DNA of 64,000 bases from Ruminococcus gauvreauii (lineage in GTDB: Bacteria; Bacillota; Clostridia; Lachnospirales; Lachnospiraceae), in the NCBI RefSeq assembly GCF_025151995.1, contig NZ_CP102290.1, positions 1,302,001 through 1,366,000 on the forward strand, written 5' to 3'. The notes under the pieces were generated by a model. That model worked only from the letters and a program-made list of their open reading frames with translations, did no database searches and was not told where the DNA came from. Position 1 is the first letter of the stretch, and each line of letters opens with the position of its first letter. Both the position numbers and the translations under genes were made by a program. Below, one piece after another: positions 52,109 to 60,854 of the stretch.

Positions 52109-52524
52109 TACAACATCCTTCCTGCGCATGCGATCATTAAAAAGGGAATCCACGGAAACTCCTGATGCTTTCCTTTTCTGTGTATCACCACCTGAACGAT
52201 ACCCCACAGCGCGGAAAGAAACAGGGCAGTTAAAACAACTTCACAGGTCACCCAAAGGCCAAGATAGATGCCTGTCACACAAACCACAAGTCCATCACCG
52301 TAACCGACCCCGCCGTCTGTCATCTTTCCGATCAGAAGCAGCAGTATTCCCGGGATCGTACCCTGAAGCTGCCATAGCAGTCCCTTCTGCTCCAGCAGGC
52401 ACGCCCCGCAGACCCCTGTGATTGAAAATGCAGCGACTGACCAGAGCAATATCTTTCGGAACCGCAGATCATATATCGTATTGATGCCCAAAAACATGAG
52501 CAGCATGCCCTGTAACGTATTCAT
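52108..52524 (-). CDS. Prepilin peptidase, A24 family (second copy)
   Basis: A 138-residue aspartic membrane protease. The first catalytic Asp is in IYDLRFRKI (about 17-25) and the second in GGVGYGDGLVVC (about 73-84). It cleaves leader peptides of Flp, TadE and related proteins. CAGGAGG precedes ATG 52524. It lies immediately before tadE in the operon, whereas a second, different peptidase gene opens the operon at 59996. Confidence 0.9.
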   Translation of the reverse strand: MNTLQGMLLMFLGINTIYDLRFRKILLWSVAAFSITGVCGACLLEQKGLLWQLQGTIPGILLLLIGKMTDGGVGYGDGLVVCVTGIYLGLWVTCEVVLTALFLSALWGIVQVVIHRKGKHQEFPWIPFLMIACAGRML

Positions 52525-52540
52525 ATTTATTACCTCCTGT

Positions 52541-53425
52541 TCACGTACCCCGCGCCGCACACCGGCTGCAGACAGAAAGCCCTCCCACCTCAGATTTCTT
52601 CACAAGTCTTCCTGTTCTCTTTAAGGCTGAACATAAAGGGTCTGCATGATAGCGGTCACCCTGCGGCGTAATGTACAGCACGGTATTCCCCGCATCCTCA
52701 GCGCAGTGCGGACAGGCGTGATATCTGCTTCCGCTCTCGTTGCGCTGGTCCCTCACCCCCCGGGTATCCGTGCAATAAATCGTCAGCTGAAGGTGTGAAC
52801 AGTCTCCGTATATATGATATACCGTCCTGCGGTCTGCAACATAAACCATCTCTTCCGTTTTACCTGAACGCTCATCTTCCTCCGCCCGATATCCGGTCCA
52901 TGCATGAACCCGTGCCGCTGCCTGAAACTTTACCCTGCTCAGTCCAAAAAATGAGACTGGAAAACGGTAGACGCCTGCTGCTCTTAACTCCACGATATGA
53001 TCTCTGTAGGATGAACCTGTCAGGGAGACTTCTGTCCTTGCTTCCCCGGGAAGCTGTGACGCTGCGTAAGCGGCACAGACAGGTCCCTCCAGCTTTCCCA
53101 CCGGTGATTCGCTCAGTGCCTTTTCCGCCGCATAGCCGTACATGCCAAGTTTTTTTGCGCTCTGGTTCAGCGACAGCGCCACCCTGGTCTGTACCCTCAC
53201 CATATCCATCAGGCTGATCACAAGCACCAGCGCCAGAAAAAATATCGGCACTACGAACGCGGCCTCTACAGTAAGGCTTCCCCTTTGTGTTTCGGAGATG
53301 CATGGAGACACTCTGCCGGAGGGCGTATCATTTTGCGCCGGGGGAAACATGCTATGATTTGCCTGAAGAGAGTTTTCTATTTTCTTTTTTGATAAAGTTG
53401 ACAGTTGCACCCTTCGGCAGAGCAT
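52541..53425 (-). CDS. TadE/TadG-like protein with Cys/His-rich C-terminal modules
   Basis: A 294-residue protein. A 48-residue N-terminus precedes the prepilin-like segment RGSLTVEAAFVVPIFF (Glu at +5), a beta-rich extracellular domain, and a C-terminal region (about 195-290) with two similar modules: VYHIYGDCSHL...YHACPHC and YHADPLCSAL...VCSRC. The paired cysteines suggest metal binding, as in Ada-type zinc modules. The start at 53425 has AAGGAGG nine bases upstream; ATG 53431 is too close to it. It lies 22 bases after the DUF5702 gene. Confidence 0.85.
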   Translation of the reverse strand: MLCRRVQLSTLSKKKIENSLQANHSMFPPAQNDTPSGRVSPCISETQRGSLTVEAAFVVPIFFLALVLVISLMDMVRVQTRVALSLNQSAKKLGMYGYAAEKALSESPVGKLEGPVCAAYAASQLPGEARTEVSLTGSSYRDHIVELRAAGVYRFPVSFFGLSRVKFQAAARVHAWTGYRAEEDERSGKTEEMVYVADRRTVYHIYGDCSHLQLTIYCTDTRGVRDQRNESGSRYHACPHCAEDAGNTVLYITPQGDRYHADPLCSALKRTGRLVKKSEVGGLSVCSRCAARGT

Positions 53426-53447
53426 CTCCATACACCTCCTTATGTTT

Positions 53448-54923
53448 TTACATATCATATCCATATCCGCGGATGACCTCATACGTATTACCCCTTCCCG
53501 CGGTAAATGAAAATTGTACTTCTGCAGTGTACAGGCAGCAATCCATCCTGAAATTGCGGCTGCCCTCTTCTGCCCTCATTCCCATCTCCATCATATCCAG
53601 ACAACCTTCTGTTTTCTGCCTGCTGTTTCTGATACCGAGCAGGATTCTCAGATAATCATTGTAGGTCATCCCTTTGTCATTATTTTTCCTGAGATCATCC
53701 GCGCCGTCAAACAGCCGCGGGATGTTTGAAAGAGCAAGCTGCCAGGATGATGCGTCCTTGAATGCCGGCACCTTCTCCCCTGCCAGAAGCCCCCTGACAT
53801 CCAGAATACTCTCCGCATACGCCCAGCACACCAGCAAAATCTGTTCCACCACGGGAACTGCCTGGGGAAGCAGCAGAAATGATGCGATGACACCGGCTGC
53901 CGCCTGCGCCTGTGCACGTTTGGCCTGGTCCTGATAAAGGTGCAGCAGATTCGCCGCCTCCCTCATCAGAAGAAGTTTGTGAACTACTCCCTTTAAATTC
54001 GCAATGTCACTGTGATTTCCCTGCAGGATATACTCCACCTGATAGGCAAGCCCCTCACAGGGCTGCGGGCTGCGGAAGCTGCCACAGTGCTGCAGAATAT
54101 ACTCCCCAAACAGAATCTCCTCCGTGACTCCTCCTTCATTCCGCCCAATCCCTTGTATTCCCATTCCTGTTTCCAGTTTTCTCCCTGAGACCAGTGCGGA
54201 TAATTCCTGTGTCCTGCCTGAAAGCTCTTTACCGGCAGGAAGTACCAGTGACAGAATCCCCTGTTGTTTTAACTCCCGCACTGTCTCTATGGGATTCACG
54301 AAGTCCTCCGGTATCTCCGGCGGCACCATCTCTTTTCCTGCACCTTCCCCGGACTCCTGTTCCTGTCCTGCCTGCTCTTTCAGATGGTCGTACGCTTCCA
54401 GTGACTCTCCTGTCTCGATGCTTTCTCCGGCACTTTCCATGTTTTGTGCCGTCTCCCTGTCTCTGTTGCTTTTTTCCAGAAGAAGACGCACACCCTGCGT
54501 GCCAAGAGATGCTTTCATATACGCCGCTGCCTGCTCTTTCACGCTGTTCCCGCCGCTGTCAGTTGCCAGTGTGTACCCGGTGATTCCGCCGCCCTGCATT
54601 ACCAAATCTCCAATATTTCCGTTATGATTCCCATCCACACGGTTAAACAAAATCCGGGCGATGTCCTCCTCCATGGTCCCAAACAGATTTCCCATCTGCA
54701 TGTTTCCCTGACCGCGGCTCCCGTCAATATAAAACAGGTGATACCGCTCCAGCAGCGTGCGGTCGTAGCGTGCAAAAAGTGAATATAGTCCCTGATCCAC
54801 TGCGCTGACCATCTGTACCCTGGCCCCCGCCAATTGTACCGAATACAGACCAGTCAAAAGCAGAGAAATCATCAGCACCATTATCAGGCTTACATACGCT
54901 GTTATACTCCCTTTGTCGTGCAA
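53448..54923 (-). CDS. DUF5702/TadG-like pilus-associated protein
   Basis: A 491-residue protein. A short N-terminus HDKG is followed by a pilin-like hydrophobic segment SITAYVSLIMVLMISLLL (position +5 is Tyr instead of Glu), then a long extracellular region with helical repeats (about 150-380) and a C-terminal beta-rich end. It fits the DUF5702 family of clostridial Tad loci. It is encoded 15 bases after the Flp1 pilin gene. It may be a large minor pilin or a scaffold of the pilus base. Confidence 0.85.
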   Translation of the reverse strand: MHDKGSITAYVSLIMVLMISLLLTGLYSVQLAGARVQMVSAVDQGLYSLFARYDRTLLERYHLFYIDGSRGQGNMQMGNLFGTMEEDIARILFNRVDGNHNGNIGDLVMQGGGITGYTLATDSGGNSVKEQAAAYMKASLGTQGVRLLLEKSNRDRETAQNMESAGESIETGESLEAYDHLKEQAGQEQESGEGAGKEMVPPEIPEDFVNPIETVRELKQQGILSLVLPAGKELSGRTQELSALVSGRKLETGMGIQGIGRNEGGVTEEILFGEYILQHCGSFRSPQPCEGLAYQVEYILQGNHSDIANLKGVVHKLLLMREAANLLHLYQDQAKRAQAQAAAGVIASFLLLPQAVPVVEQILLVCWAYAESILDVRGLLAGEKVPAFKDASSWQLALSNIPRLFDGADDLRKNNDKGMTYNDYLRILLGIRNSRQKTEGCLDMMEMGMRAEEGSRNFRMDCCLYTAEVQFSFTAGRGNTYEVIRGYGYDM

Positions 54924-54938
54924 GGTGTGCCTCCCTTC

Positions 54939-55109
54939 CTAAATACTGTTGCTCTGGCTTGTGATTTTTGAAAGAATGTTTTTCACGAGACTGACCAGCT
55001 GGTTTTTAAAGATAATTACCAGCCCGATCAAAACGACGAGAATTAAGATAATTTCTACGACACCAATCGCGTCTTCTTCCATCATAAAATCACGGATCAT
55101 GCAGCCCAT
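54939..55109 (-). CDS. Flp1-like type IVb pilin (56 residues)
   Basis: A 56-codon gene, easily missed because of its length. The protein begins MGCMIRDFMMEEDA, followed by IGVVEIILILVVLIGLVIIF, a hydrophobic pilin helix with Glu at +5 if cleavage follows Ala14, then a polar tail KNQLVSLVKNIL. This matches the Flp1 (Flp/Fap-type) pilin of clostridial Tad systems, the major pilus subunit. AAAGGAGGTGAGG precedes the ATG. It lies between tadC and the DUF5702 gene, the usual place. Confidence 0.88.
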   Translation of the reverse strand: MGCMIRDFMMEEDAIGVVEIILILVVLIGLVIIFKNQLVSLVKNILSKITSQSNSI

Positions 55110-55162
55110 AAGCCTCACCTCCTTTCCCGCATACGGTTCGCAGCCTGTCCTTCATACCCTGT

Positions 55163-56539
55163 TTACAGAAAACTCATACCCGCGGGTACCAGCAGGACCA
55201 CAAAGACAATCACCAGCATCAGCACCATCGGCACGAGCAGTCTGGTTCCCGCCTGTTCTCCGATTACCTTAGCCCTGCGTTTCCGGTTTTCAAATGCATC
55301 CATAGCCTCACGCTCCATGATCTCCAGAATTTCTCCGCTGCCCCTGCGGAGATTCTGAACCAGAAGCGCGGCAAATGTTCTGTATGCCGGCAGCTGACAT
55401 CTGACGCCCAGATGTGTATACGCTTCTGCCTCCGGCACTCCCTGCTCCATCTCCTGGCAGACGGCCGCGATTGCCTCGTAAGCCGCCCTCCTCGGGGACT
55501 TTTCTCCCTGCCTGCTTATCGACTTTCTGTAATCGAGGGCAACTTTTGTAAATGCCTTTCTGGTATTCATGCCGGCATTCAGCAGCAGTGTAAACTTGTT
55601 CAATATATCCGGGTAATCCGTCATCATCTGGTCCCTGATCTTCTGTTCCTGTTGTTTTTCTTCCTGCTGTCTTCCGATGATCCAGACAGCTGCCAGAACC
55701 ATGGCAACGACCAGAACCACACCTCCAGCCCGCGCCGTATCCCTTTTCCATACGACTGCTTCTCCACCGACTTTCTCCGGCAGATAGAACTGTCCGTCCC
55801 CGGGATCTGCATTCATGCTTTTCAGCGTCCTATAAATCTCCTGCTCCCAGGCTGCGTCCCCGTGTTTGCTTTCCGGATATACAGTGACTGTTTTCTCACA
55901 TTCCCGGATCTGCTCCTGACAGGTGAGCGTGGCATACAGCTTTACCTTCGTTCCCCCCTCAGGGATCCCCTCCTGAGGCACCCCTTCCCAGTCCAGCACG
56001 GCAGGGTCACTGCTGCCCCAGCTGATACTCACCGGGATATCATCAAACTCCTTTACGAGATTCAGCGGCCGTTCCACCCTGTCCAGCGATTCATTTTCTC
56101 CGGGTATTATCTGCTCCAGTTCTTCTTCGGCGCGGTCCAGCCACTTTTCCGTTTCTTCTTTTGTATATTGCCGTCCCGGAACCTCAACGGTAATATCGAC
56201 GACCTTCCCGTTTTCCCTCTGCACCTGTAAAGTCTCCCAGTACACATTGTTATGATCCTCCTCCCGTTCCAGCGAAGTTACCGCAGTTTGTCCTCCGATC
56301 TCCTGAAGCACAGACACGCTCAGCGCCAGCACACTGCCTGCTGCAAGTATTGCCAGCGCCCCTGCCAGTACCTGCGGTTTCAGGCACAGCCCCGTATCTG
56401 AAACCCGCTTTTGAATGCAGACCGCACACTGTAAAAACAACCTTCTGAAACCTTTTATCTCCTCTGGAACCTTCACCCTCAGCGAACACAGTATCAGCAT
56501 TATAAATCCCACCGTCAGAATCGCAGAAAACACCAGCAT
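55163..56539 (-). CDS. tadC: TadC-like type II secretion F-domain protein with inserted extracytoplasmic domain
   Basis: A 458-residue inner-membrane platform protein. Transmembrane segments occur at about 2-20 and 58-78, then an unusual 190-residue soluble region (about 80-270, Glu/Asp-rich and beta-rich, including ISWGSSDPAVLDWEGVP). A third segment is at about 280-300, then the T2SF domain (about 320-435; TLLLNAGMNTRKAFTKVAL, LLVQNLRRGSGEIL) and a final helix. Common TadC proteins are much shorter. ATG 56539 lies three bases after the tadB stop. Confidence 0.88.
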   Translation of the reverse strand: MLVFSAILTVGFIMLILCSLRVKVPEEIKGFRRLFLQCAVCIQKRVSDTGLCLKPQVLAGALAILAAGSVLALSVSVLQEIGGQTAVTSLEREEDHNNVYWETLQVQRENGKVVDITVEVPGRQYTKEETEKWLDRAEEELEQIIPGENESLDRVERPLNLVKEFDDIPVSISWGSSDPAVLDWEGVPQEGIPEGGTKVKLYATLTCQEQIRECEKTVTVYPESKHGDAAWEQEIYRTLKSMNADPGDGQFYLPEKVGGEAVVWKRDTARAGGVVLVVAMVLAAVWIIGRQQEEKQQEQKIRDQMMTDYPDILNKFTLLLNAGMNTRKAFTKVALDYRKSISRQGEKSPRRAAYEAIAAVCQEMEQGVPEAEAYTHLGVRCQLPAYRTFAALLVQNLRRGSGEILEIMEREAMDAFENRKRRAKVIGEQAGTRLLVPMVLMLVIVFVVLLVPAGMSFL

Positions 56540-56541
56540 CC

Positions 56542-57285
56542 TTACACCTCGATCCTTACAATTTTTCTTCCCATCCAGAACGCTGCCGCATATCCCGCGA
56601 GACATGCCGTCATGACGCAGACGCCGGCCGCGCTTCCATAGAGTACATCCAGAAATCCCGGTGACATCGCCTGCATATATAGAATGATCCCGCAGGGAAC
56701 CACGCTCATGATCGTCTGTTCCATCTTTTTAGCCGCCACACACGCCTCCACCTCTTTCTGTACTTCGATCCGGTCATTCAGAGTCCGTGCGGCATCCTGC
56801 AGGATCCGGCTCAGGTTGCCCCCGCTTCTCTTGGCGATTCCGTAAACACCAGCAAAGTTCCGAATGTCCTCCACATCACACCGGTTCCCGAAATCAGACA
56901 GCAGCTGCTCAATCGGAACACTGACACTCAGCTGACTCTGCAGATAAAGAAATTCCTGCAGGATCGGATCATGTTCTTCATAAATATTTCTGAGATCACG
57001 GATACACTCTGCAATGGCATTTTCCATGGAATATCCCGCCTTTAACGCGACCGAAAGTGACGCCAGCGCATCCTTGAACGCATAATTCAGCCTCTTCTTT
57101 CTCCGTTCTATCAGATATTTCTTCTTATGCCGAAAATAGAGCGGCGGCACAACGAAAAACATCGCCAGCGCCCACCACGAACGGTAGCACAGAAGATTTA
57201 CCAACAGACACAATGCGGACGCTTCCCCTGCATACCTCACAGCCTCACGTTTCGTAAAATGATAAACTCTATAATCCAGCTTCAT
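56542..57285 (-). CDS. tadB: TadB-like type II secretion F-domain protein
   Basis: A 247-residue inner-membrane protein with two N-terminal segments (about 15-50), the T2SF domain (about 80-215; ASLSVALKAGYSMENAI, IAKRSGGNLSRILQDAA) and C-terminal helices. It partners TadC in the pilus platform. Its start lies 17 bases inside the end of the tadA gene, so translation is coupled. Confidence 0.9.
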   Translation of the reverse strand: MKLDYRVYHFTKREAVRYAGEASALCLLVNLLCYRSWWALAMFFVVPPLYFRHKKKYLIERRKKRLNYAFKDALASLSVALKAGYSMENAIAECIRDLRNIYEEHDPILQEFLYLQSQLSVSVPIEQLLSDFGNRCDVEDIRNFAGVYGIAKRSGGNLSRILQDAARTLNDRIEVQKEVEACVAAKKMEQTIMSVVPCGIILYMQAMSPGFLDVLYGSAAGVCVMTACLAGYAAAFWMGRKIVRIEV

Positions 57286-58465
57286 ACCGCATCATCCTTT
57301 CCAGTTTTTCTGTGTTTTTAAGCCGTTCTTTTGCTTCCAGCTGCTGCATCTCATCATCCCACCGGTACAGTGGACGGAGCTGCACCTCTCCGCCGCAAAG
57401 CCCCGTCACCTCGCAGATTTCCATTACTTTTCTCTGTTTCTTTTTTGTTTTCCCGATATGTATCATCACATCGATGCCTGATGCGATCTGTCTGCGTATC
57501 GCCTCCAGAGGGAGCTGCATCCCCATCAGTACCATCGTCTCCAGCCTGCTGACCATATCCCTGCTGCTGTTTGCATGCGCAGTCCCAATACTCCCCTCGT
57601 GACCCGTATTCCATGCCTGCAGCAGGTCGATCGCTTCCTCGGAACGGACTTCTCCAACGATGATCCTGTCGGGTCTCATACGGAGCGCTGTCCGAATCAG
57701 GTCCCTGATCGTAATCGACTTTCCTCCCTCCAGATTTGCGGTTCTCGCTTCCAGCCGAACCAGATTCTCCACACCCTGTATCTGTAGTTCCGCCGTGTCC
57801 TCAATTGTTATGACCCGCTCATCCCCCGGGATATAATTAGAAAGCGCATTCAGAAATGTCGTTTTGCCCGCCGAGGTACCTCCCCCCACCAGGATGGAAT
57901 ACCCGCTTTTTACCAGATCTCTCAGAAACCCGGCAGCCTCCCTGGTGATGCTTCCCCATGCTATCAGTGTCTCCATCGTAATCGGTACATCCGGAAACCT
58001 CCGTATGGTAAGCGCAGGCCCGTCCAGAGATACAGGTTCCACAACCGCATTAACTCTTGCCCCATTATCAAGTCTTGCATCCACAATCGGTCTGCTTTCG
58101 TTAATAATTCGGTTACATTTCCCCACAATCTGTTGTATTACATCTTCCAGCTTTTCCGGTGCGGTAAAGTTTTTTTCAAATCTGGTGATACGTCCGTCCC
58201 GCTCCACAAAGATGTTGTGACAGCCATTAACCATGATTTCTGTCACCTGCGGATCGTCGATCAGTTCCTGCAGAACATCAAGCCTTCGCACGGAACAGAA
58301 CAGCTCGTCCCGCAGTCCATCTTTTTCACGCAGTGACAGACAGCGCCCGGTCTCTGAGTCCACCAGCAGACCGTCGATCAGTTCCAGAATCTGCCCGTCC
58401 GACAATTCGGGCGAGGTCTCCAGCAGCGCCATCAGCTCTCTGTGCAGTGTCTCAAAATGTTTCAT
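57269..58465 (-). CDS. tadA: TadA/CpaF-type secretion ATPase
   Basis: A 398-residue cytoplasmic hexameric ATPase that powers pilus assembly. The Walker A is GGGTSAGKTTFLN (194-206, K201). The Asp box is IEDTAELQI, the Walker B region RPDRIIVGEVRSEEA, and the His box GSIGTAHANSSRDM. The N-terminal domain (1-110) is the CpaF type (TEIMVNG). Its first base touches the tadZ stop, and its end overlaps tadB by 17 bases. Confidence 0.96.
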   Translation of the reverse strand: MKHFETLHRELMALLETSPELSDGQILELIDGLLVDSETGRCLSLREKDGLRDELFCSVRRLDVLQELIDDPQVTEIMVNGCHNIFVERDGRITRFEKNFTAPEKLEDVIQQIVGKCNRIINESRPIVDARLDNGARVNAVVEPVSLDGPALTIRRFPDVPITMETLIAWGSITREAAGFLRDLVKSGYSILVGGGTSAGKTTFLNALSNYIPGDERVITIEDTAELQIQGVENLVRLEARTANLEGGKSITIRDLIRTALRMRPDRIIVGEVRSEEAIDLLQAWNTGHEGSIGTAHANSSRDMVSRLETMVLMGMQLPLEAIRRQIASGIDVMIHIGKTKKKQRKVMEICEVTGLCGGEVQLRPLYRWDDEMQQLEAKERLKNTEKLERMMRYEAGL

Positions 58466-59490
58466 CAGCCGCGCTCCTTTTGTGTCCTCAGCAGCTCCTT
58501 TACATAATCCCCGAGCTCGCTCCAGACCAGTTCATCCAGATATTCTTTTCCCCGTTTCAGTGTACGGTGATACGGAAGGCGAACCTTCTGCATCCGCTCC
58601 AGCAGTCCCGTAAAATCCCACATTTTCAGGAGCTGTTCAAACTGCTGGAGTTTCGCGGCAGACACTACGTCGTTTCTGACCGGTACGTAGACCGTTTCAC
58701 ATTGGTTCAGAAGCGTGTACAGTTCATTAACGCCGTCGCCGACATCCAGTATCACGGTGTCATAAGCCGTATTCTCTTCTATCTCCCGCAGCATGCGGAG
58801 CCATTCGTCGATCGTCGCATTCTGTATATCCATTGGTGACAGCGCCGGCGGCAGGTAATCCAGATGATTGACCGTCTGTACGGTTCCTGCTAACTTTAAT
58901 GCAATGCCCGCATTTCCCTGCCGGATATAATAGATCAAATCTCCCAGTCGGCTCTCATATGCACATCCCAGAAGCTCTTCAAATCCGGCATACTCCTCGA
59001 GATTAATATACAGTACCGCATTCGTTCTTGATAAAATCTGCCCGAGTGTCAGCGCAAAAGAAGTCTTTGCAGTCCGCCCGACCGGCGAGTACACTCCCAG
59101 AATCCTTGTCTTTGGTTTCACCATACTCATATTGAGCGCCTGTGTCTCCCGCGCCCCATAGCAGTTCATCACCTCTCGGATCACCGCATCGGATGACTGG
59201 TATTTGTAGACACTTGGATACCGGTCCAGCGCGGGGTCATGGACTCCCTCTGACAGGATCACGATCTGACCAATGTCGAGGCTCTTCACCGCTTCGCACA
59301 TGGCCTTGTCCGAAATCAGAAGTATATCAATATGCCTGGCCGCAGCCAGCTCCAGAAGCGGTGCAGTCCCCGTGAATGCACGCACTTCGAACGGAATATT
59401 TTTCTTGTGCTGAATATATTCTACAAAATTACAAGCATACGCAGCTTCCAGGTCACAGACTGCGAATATGCTCCTGCCTCTGTTACTCAA
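58465..59490 (-). CDS. tadZ: TadZ/CpaE-like localisation ATPase
   Basis: A 341-residue protein. The N-terminal receiver-like domain (1-125, IFAVCDLEAAYACNFVEYI, DILLISD) precedes a MinD/ParA-like ATPase (about 140-320) with a degenerate Walker A YSPVGRTAKTSFAL and INLEEYAGF. TadZ recruits the Tad machine to its site. I start it at TTG 59490, whose TTGA overlaps the prepilin peptidase stop and which follows GGGAGGG. A frame extending to 59712 would lie entirely inside the peptidase gene. Confidence 0.9.
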   Translation of the reverse strand: MSNRGRSIFAVCDLEAAYACNFVEYIQHKKNIPFEVRAFTGTAPLLELAAARHIDILLISDKAMCEAVKSLDIGQIVILSEGVHDPALDRYPSVYKYQSSDAVIREVMNCYGARETQALNMSMVKPKTRILGVYSPVGRTAKTSFALTLGQILSRTNAVLYINLEEYAGFEELLGCAYESRLGDLIYYIRQGNAGIALKLAGTVQTVNHLDYLPPALSPMDIQNATIDEWLRMLREIEENTAYDTVILDVGDGVNELYTLLNQCETVYVPVRNDVVSAAKLQQFEQLLKMWDFTGLLERMQKVRLPYHRTLKRGKEYLDELVWSELGDYVKELLRTQKERG

Positions 59491-59996
59491 TAAAACCCTC
59501 CCGTGTATAAGACAACCGCCAGAAACACCGGCACGCTGAAATGAATGTTCTCTATCCGTCTTCCCGTTCGGTAATAAGGATAAATTGTTTTCTCTTTGAA
59601 ACATTGTGAAAGATACGCGGTGAAATACCGCAGACGTTCCTCTGCATTTTTGCAAAGGAGGATGACGGCAGCCGACAAAACGGCTCCGATTAAAAATGAA
59701 CAGATGATGCACCGGATAATGGGCGCAACCCCCATAACGCCTCCGAGTGCAGAGAATAATTTGATATCACCCGGCCCCAGCATACGCAGTGCAAACAGTC
59801 CGGCCAGCAGAATGATCGGAACTGCTGCTCCAGCCGCAAACTCCCAGATTCCCGAAAGTTTCCGAAGCCAGATCTGATATCCCAAACCGGCGAACCAGAA
59901 GATACCGGCCCCGCGGTTTGCGATCTTTTCCGTCTGTATATCCATGCACATGGAAAGAAAGGAAATCTGAAGGATGAGCATGTGACATGCGGACAA
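59487..59996 (-). CDS. Prepilin peptidase, A24 family (TadV/CpaA-like, first copy)
   Basis: A 169-residue membrane aspartic protease. The first catalytic Asp is in CMDIQTEKIANR (about 17-28) and the second in LGPGDIKLFSALG (about 72-84). It processes the Flp1 and TadE-type leaders. The start is a TTG at 59996 with AGGAGG seven bases upstream; an internal ATG 15 bases later lacks a site. It opens the Tad operon. It differs clearly from the second peptidase (52108-52524). Confidence 0.9.
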   Translation of the reverse strand: MSACHMLILQISFLSMCMDIQTEKIANRGAGIFWFAGLGYQIWLRKLSGIWEFAAGAAVPIILLAGLFALRMLGPGDIKLFSALGGVMGVAPIIRCIICSFLIGAVLSAAVILLCKNAEERLRYFTAYLSQCFKEKTIYPYYRTGRRIENIHFSVPVFLAVVLYTGGFY

Positions 59997-60067
59997 ACAT
60001 ACACCTCCTCACATGTTAGGCAGTCATCATGTTACCGTTTTTAATTTTTATAATGTCAGGGAATTCT

Positions 60068-60133
60068 CCGTCAGAACTGACGGTGTGTTTTAGAATGTAT
60101 GATTATTAAACCACATAATCCTGTGTTTGTCCA
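60068..60133 (-). promoter_or_regulatory. Upstream region of the Tad operon with a perfect palindrome
   Basis: CCGTCAG-AA-CTGACGG (60068-60083) is a perfect 7-bp-arm palindrome about 70 bases before the first Tad gene and could be an operator. On the minus strand TGGACA (60133-60128) and TTTAAT (60110-60105), with 17-base spacing, form a weak promoter candidate upstream of it. Confidence 0.4.
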
Positions 60134-60219
60134 GTGTTTTTTTAAGATTCAAAATGTCAGCCATTGCAGTTTTATAAAAGTTGCGGTACAATAAAACATA
60201 TTTTTCAGGAGGTGGTTGT

Positions 60220-60696
60220 ATGGCTAAGGAAACCAAGACGAACGCCATGCGGATATTGGATAAAAACAAAATTCCATATGAGGCATTGAATTATGAATGT
60301 GATGAATTTATAGACGGCCTCCACACGGCCAGTCTCACGAATGCCCCCGTCGAACAGTCATTCAAAACACTGGTAGCGCAGGGAAAGAGCAGGCAGTATT
60401 ATGTATTCGTTATTCCCATTGCAATGGAACTTCATCTGAAAAACGCGGCAAAAACAGCGGGGGAAAAGTCCGTCGAACTGATTCATGTCCGGGATATCAA
60501 CTCAGTGACTGGTTATGTCCGCGGAGGATGCAGTCCGATCGGAATGAAAAAACAGTTCCCGACTTTTATCCATGACAGCGCACTTCAGTTTGATGCCATA
60601 TATATCAGCGGAGGCCGCATCGGCTGCAGTATCCGTCTCTCTCCGACAGAACTGTCCAGGCTTACGCGCGGGCAATTTGCAGATGTCTGCTGCTGA
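60220..60696 (+). CDS. YbaK-type aminoacyl-tRNA deacylase
   Basis: A 158-residue cytoplasmic editing enzyme of the YbaK/EbsC family, which hydrolyses mischarged Cys-tRNA(Pro). Features are FKTLVAQGK (about 48-56), YYVFVIPIAMEL (about 60-71), KSVELIHV, and the GGCSPIGMKK loop (about 106-115) with the substrate-binding GCSP. TCAGGAGGTGG precedes ATG 60220. It is divergent from the Tad operon and monocistronic. Confidence 0.95.
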   Translation: MAKETKTNAMRILDKNKIPYEALNYECDEFIDGLHTASLTNAPVEQSFKTLVAQGKSRQYYVFVIPIAMELHLKNAAKTAGEKSVELIHVRDINSVTGYVRGGCSPIGMKKQFPTFIHDSALQFDAIYISGGRIGCSIRLSPTELSRLTRGQFADVCC

Positions 60697-60819
60697 TTTT
60701 CAGAGACCCTGCAAATTGTATTGAATTTTCTTGCTTTCATTAGTTTTCAGATTATTTGATAATTTCAAATTATATATCTGTTTACTATTTACTTTTTTTA
60801 TTTTTTTCTATTTTTAGTA

Positions 60820-60848
60820 TTGACTTTTCCTTATTAATTCGATATAAT
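60820..60848 (+). promoter_or_regulatory. Consensus sigma-A promoter in the 60697-61088 intergenic region
   Basis: TTGACT (60820-60825) and TATAAT (60843-60848) with exactly 17 bases between, in a very AT-rich stretch. No protein-coding gene follows, only the transcript segment ending at the terminator at 61028-61069. Confidence 0.75.
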
Positions 60849-60854
60849 TATAAC

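Noticed and set aside
59488..59712. Longer N-terminus of TadZ starting at 59712
   Set aside because: It lies wholly within the prepilin peptidase gene in another frame. The TTG at 59490 with GGGAGGG and a TTGA overlap is far better.
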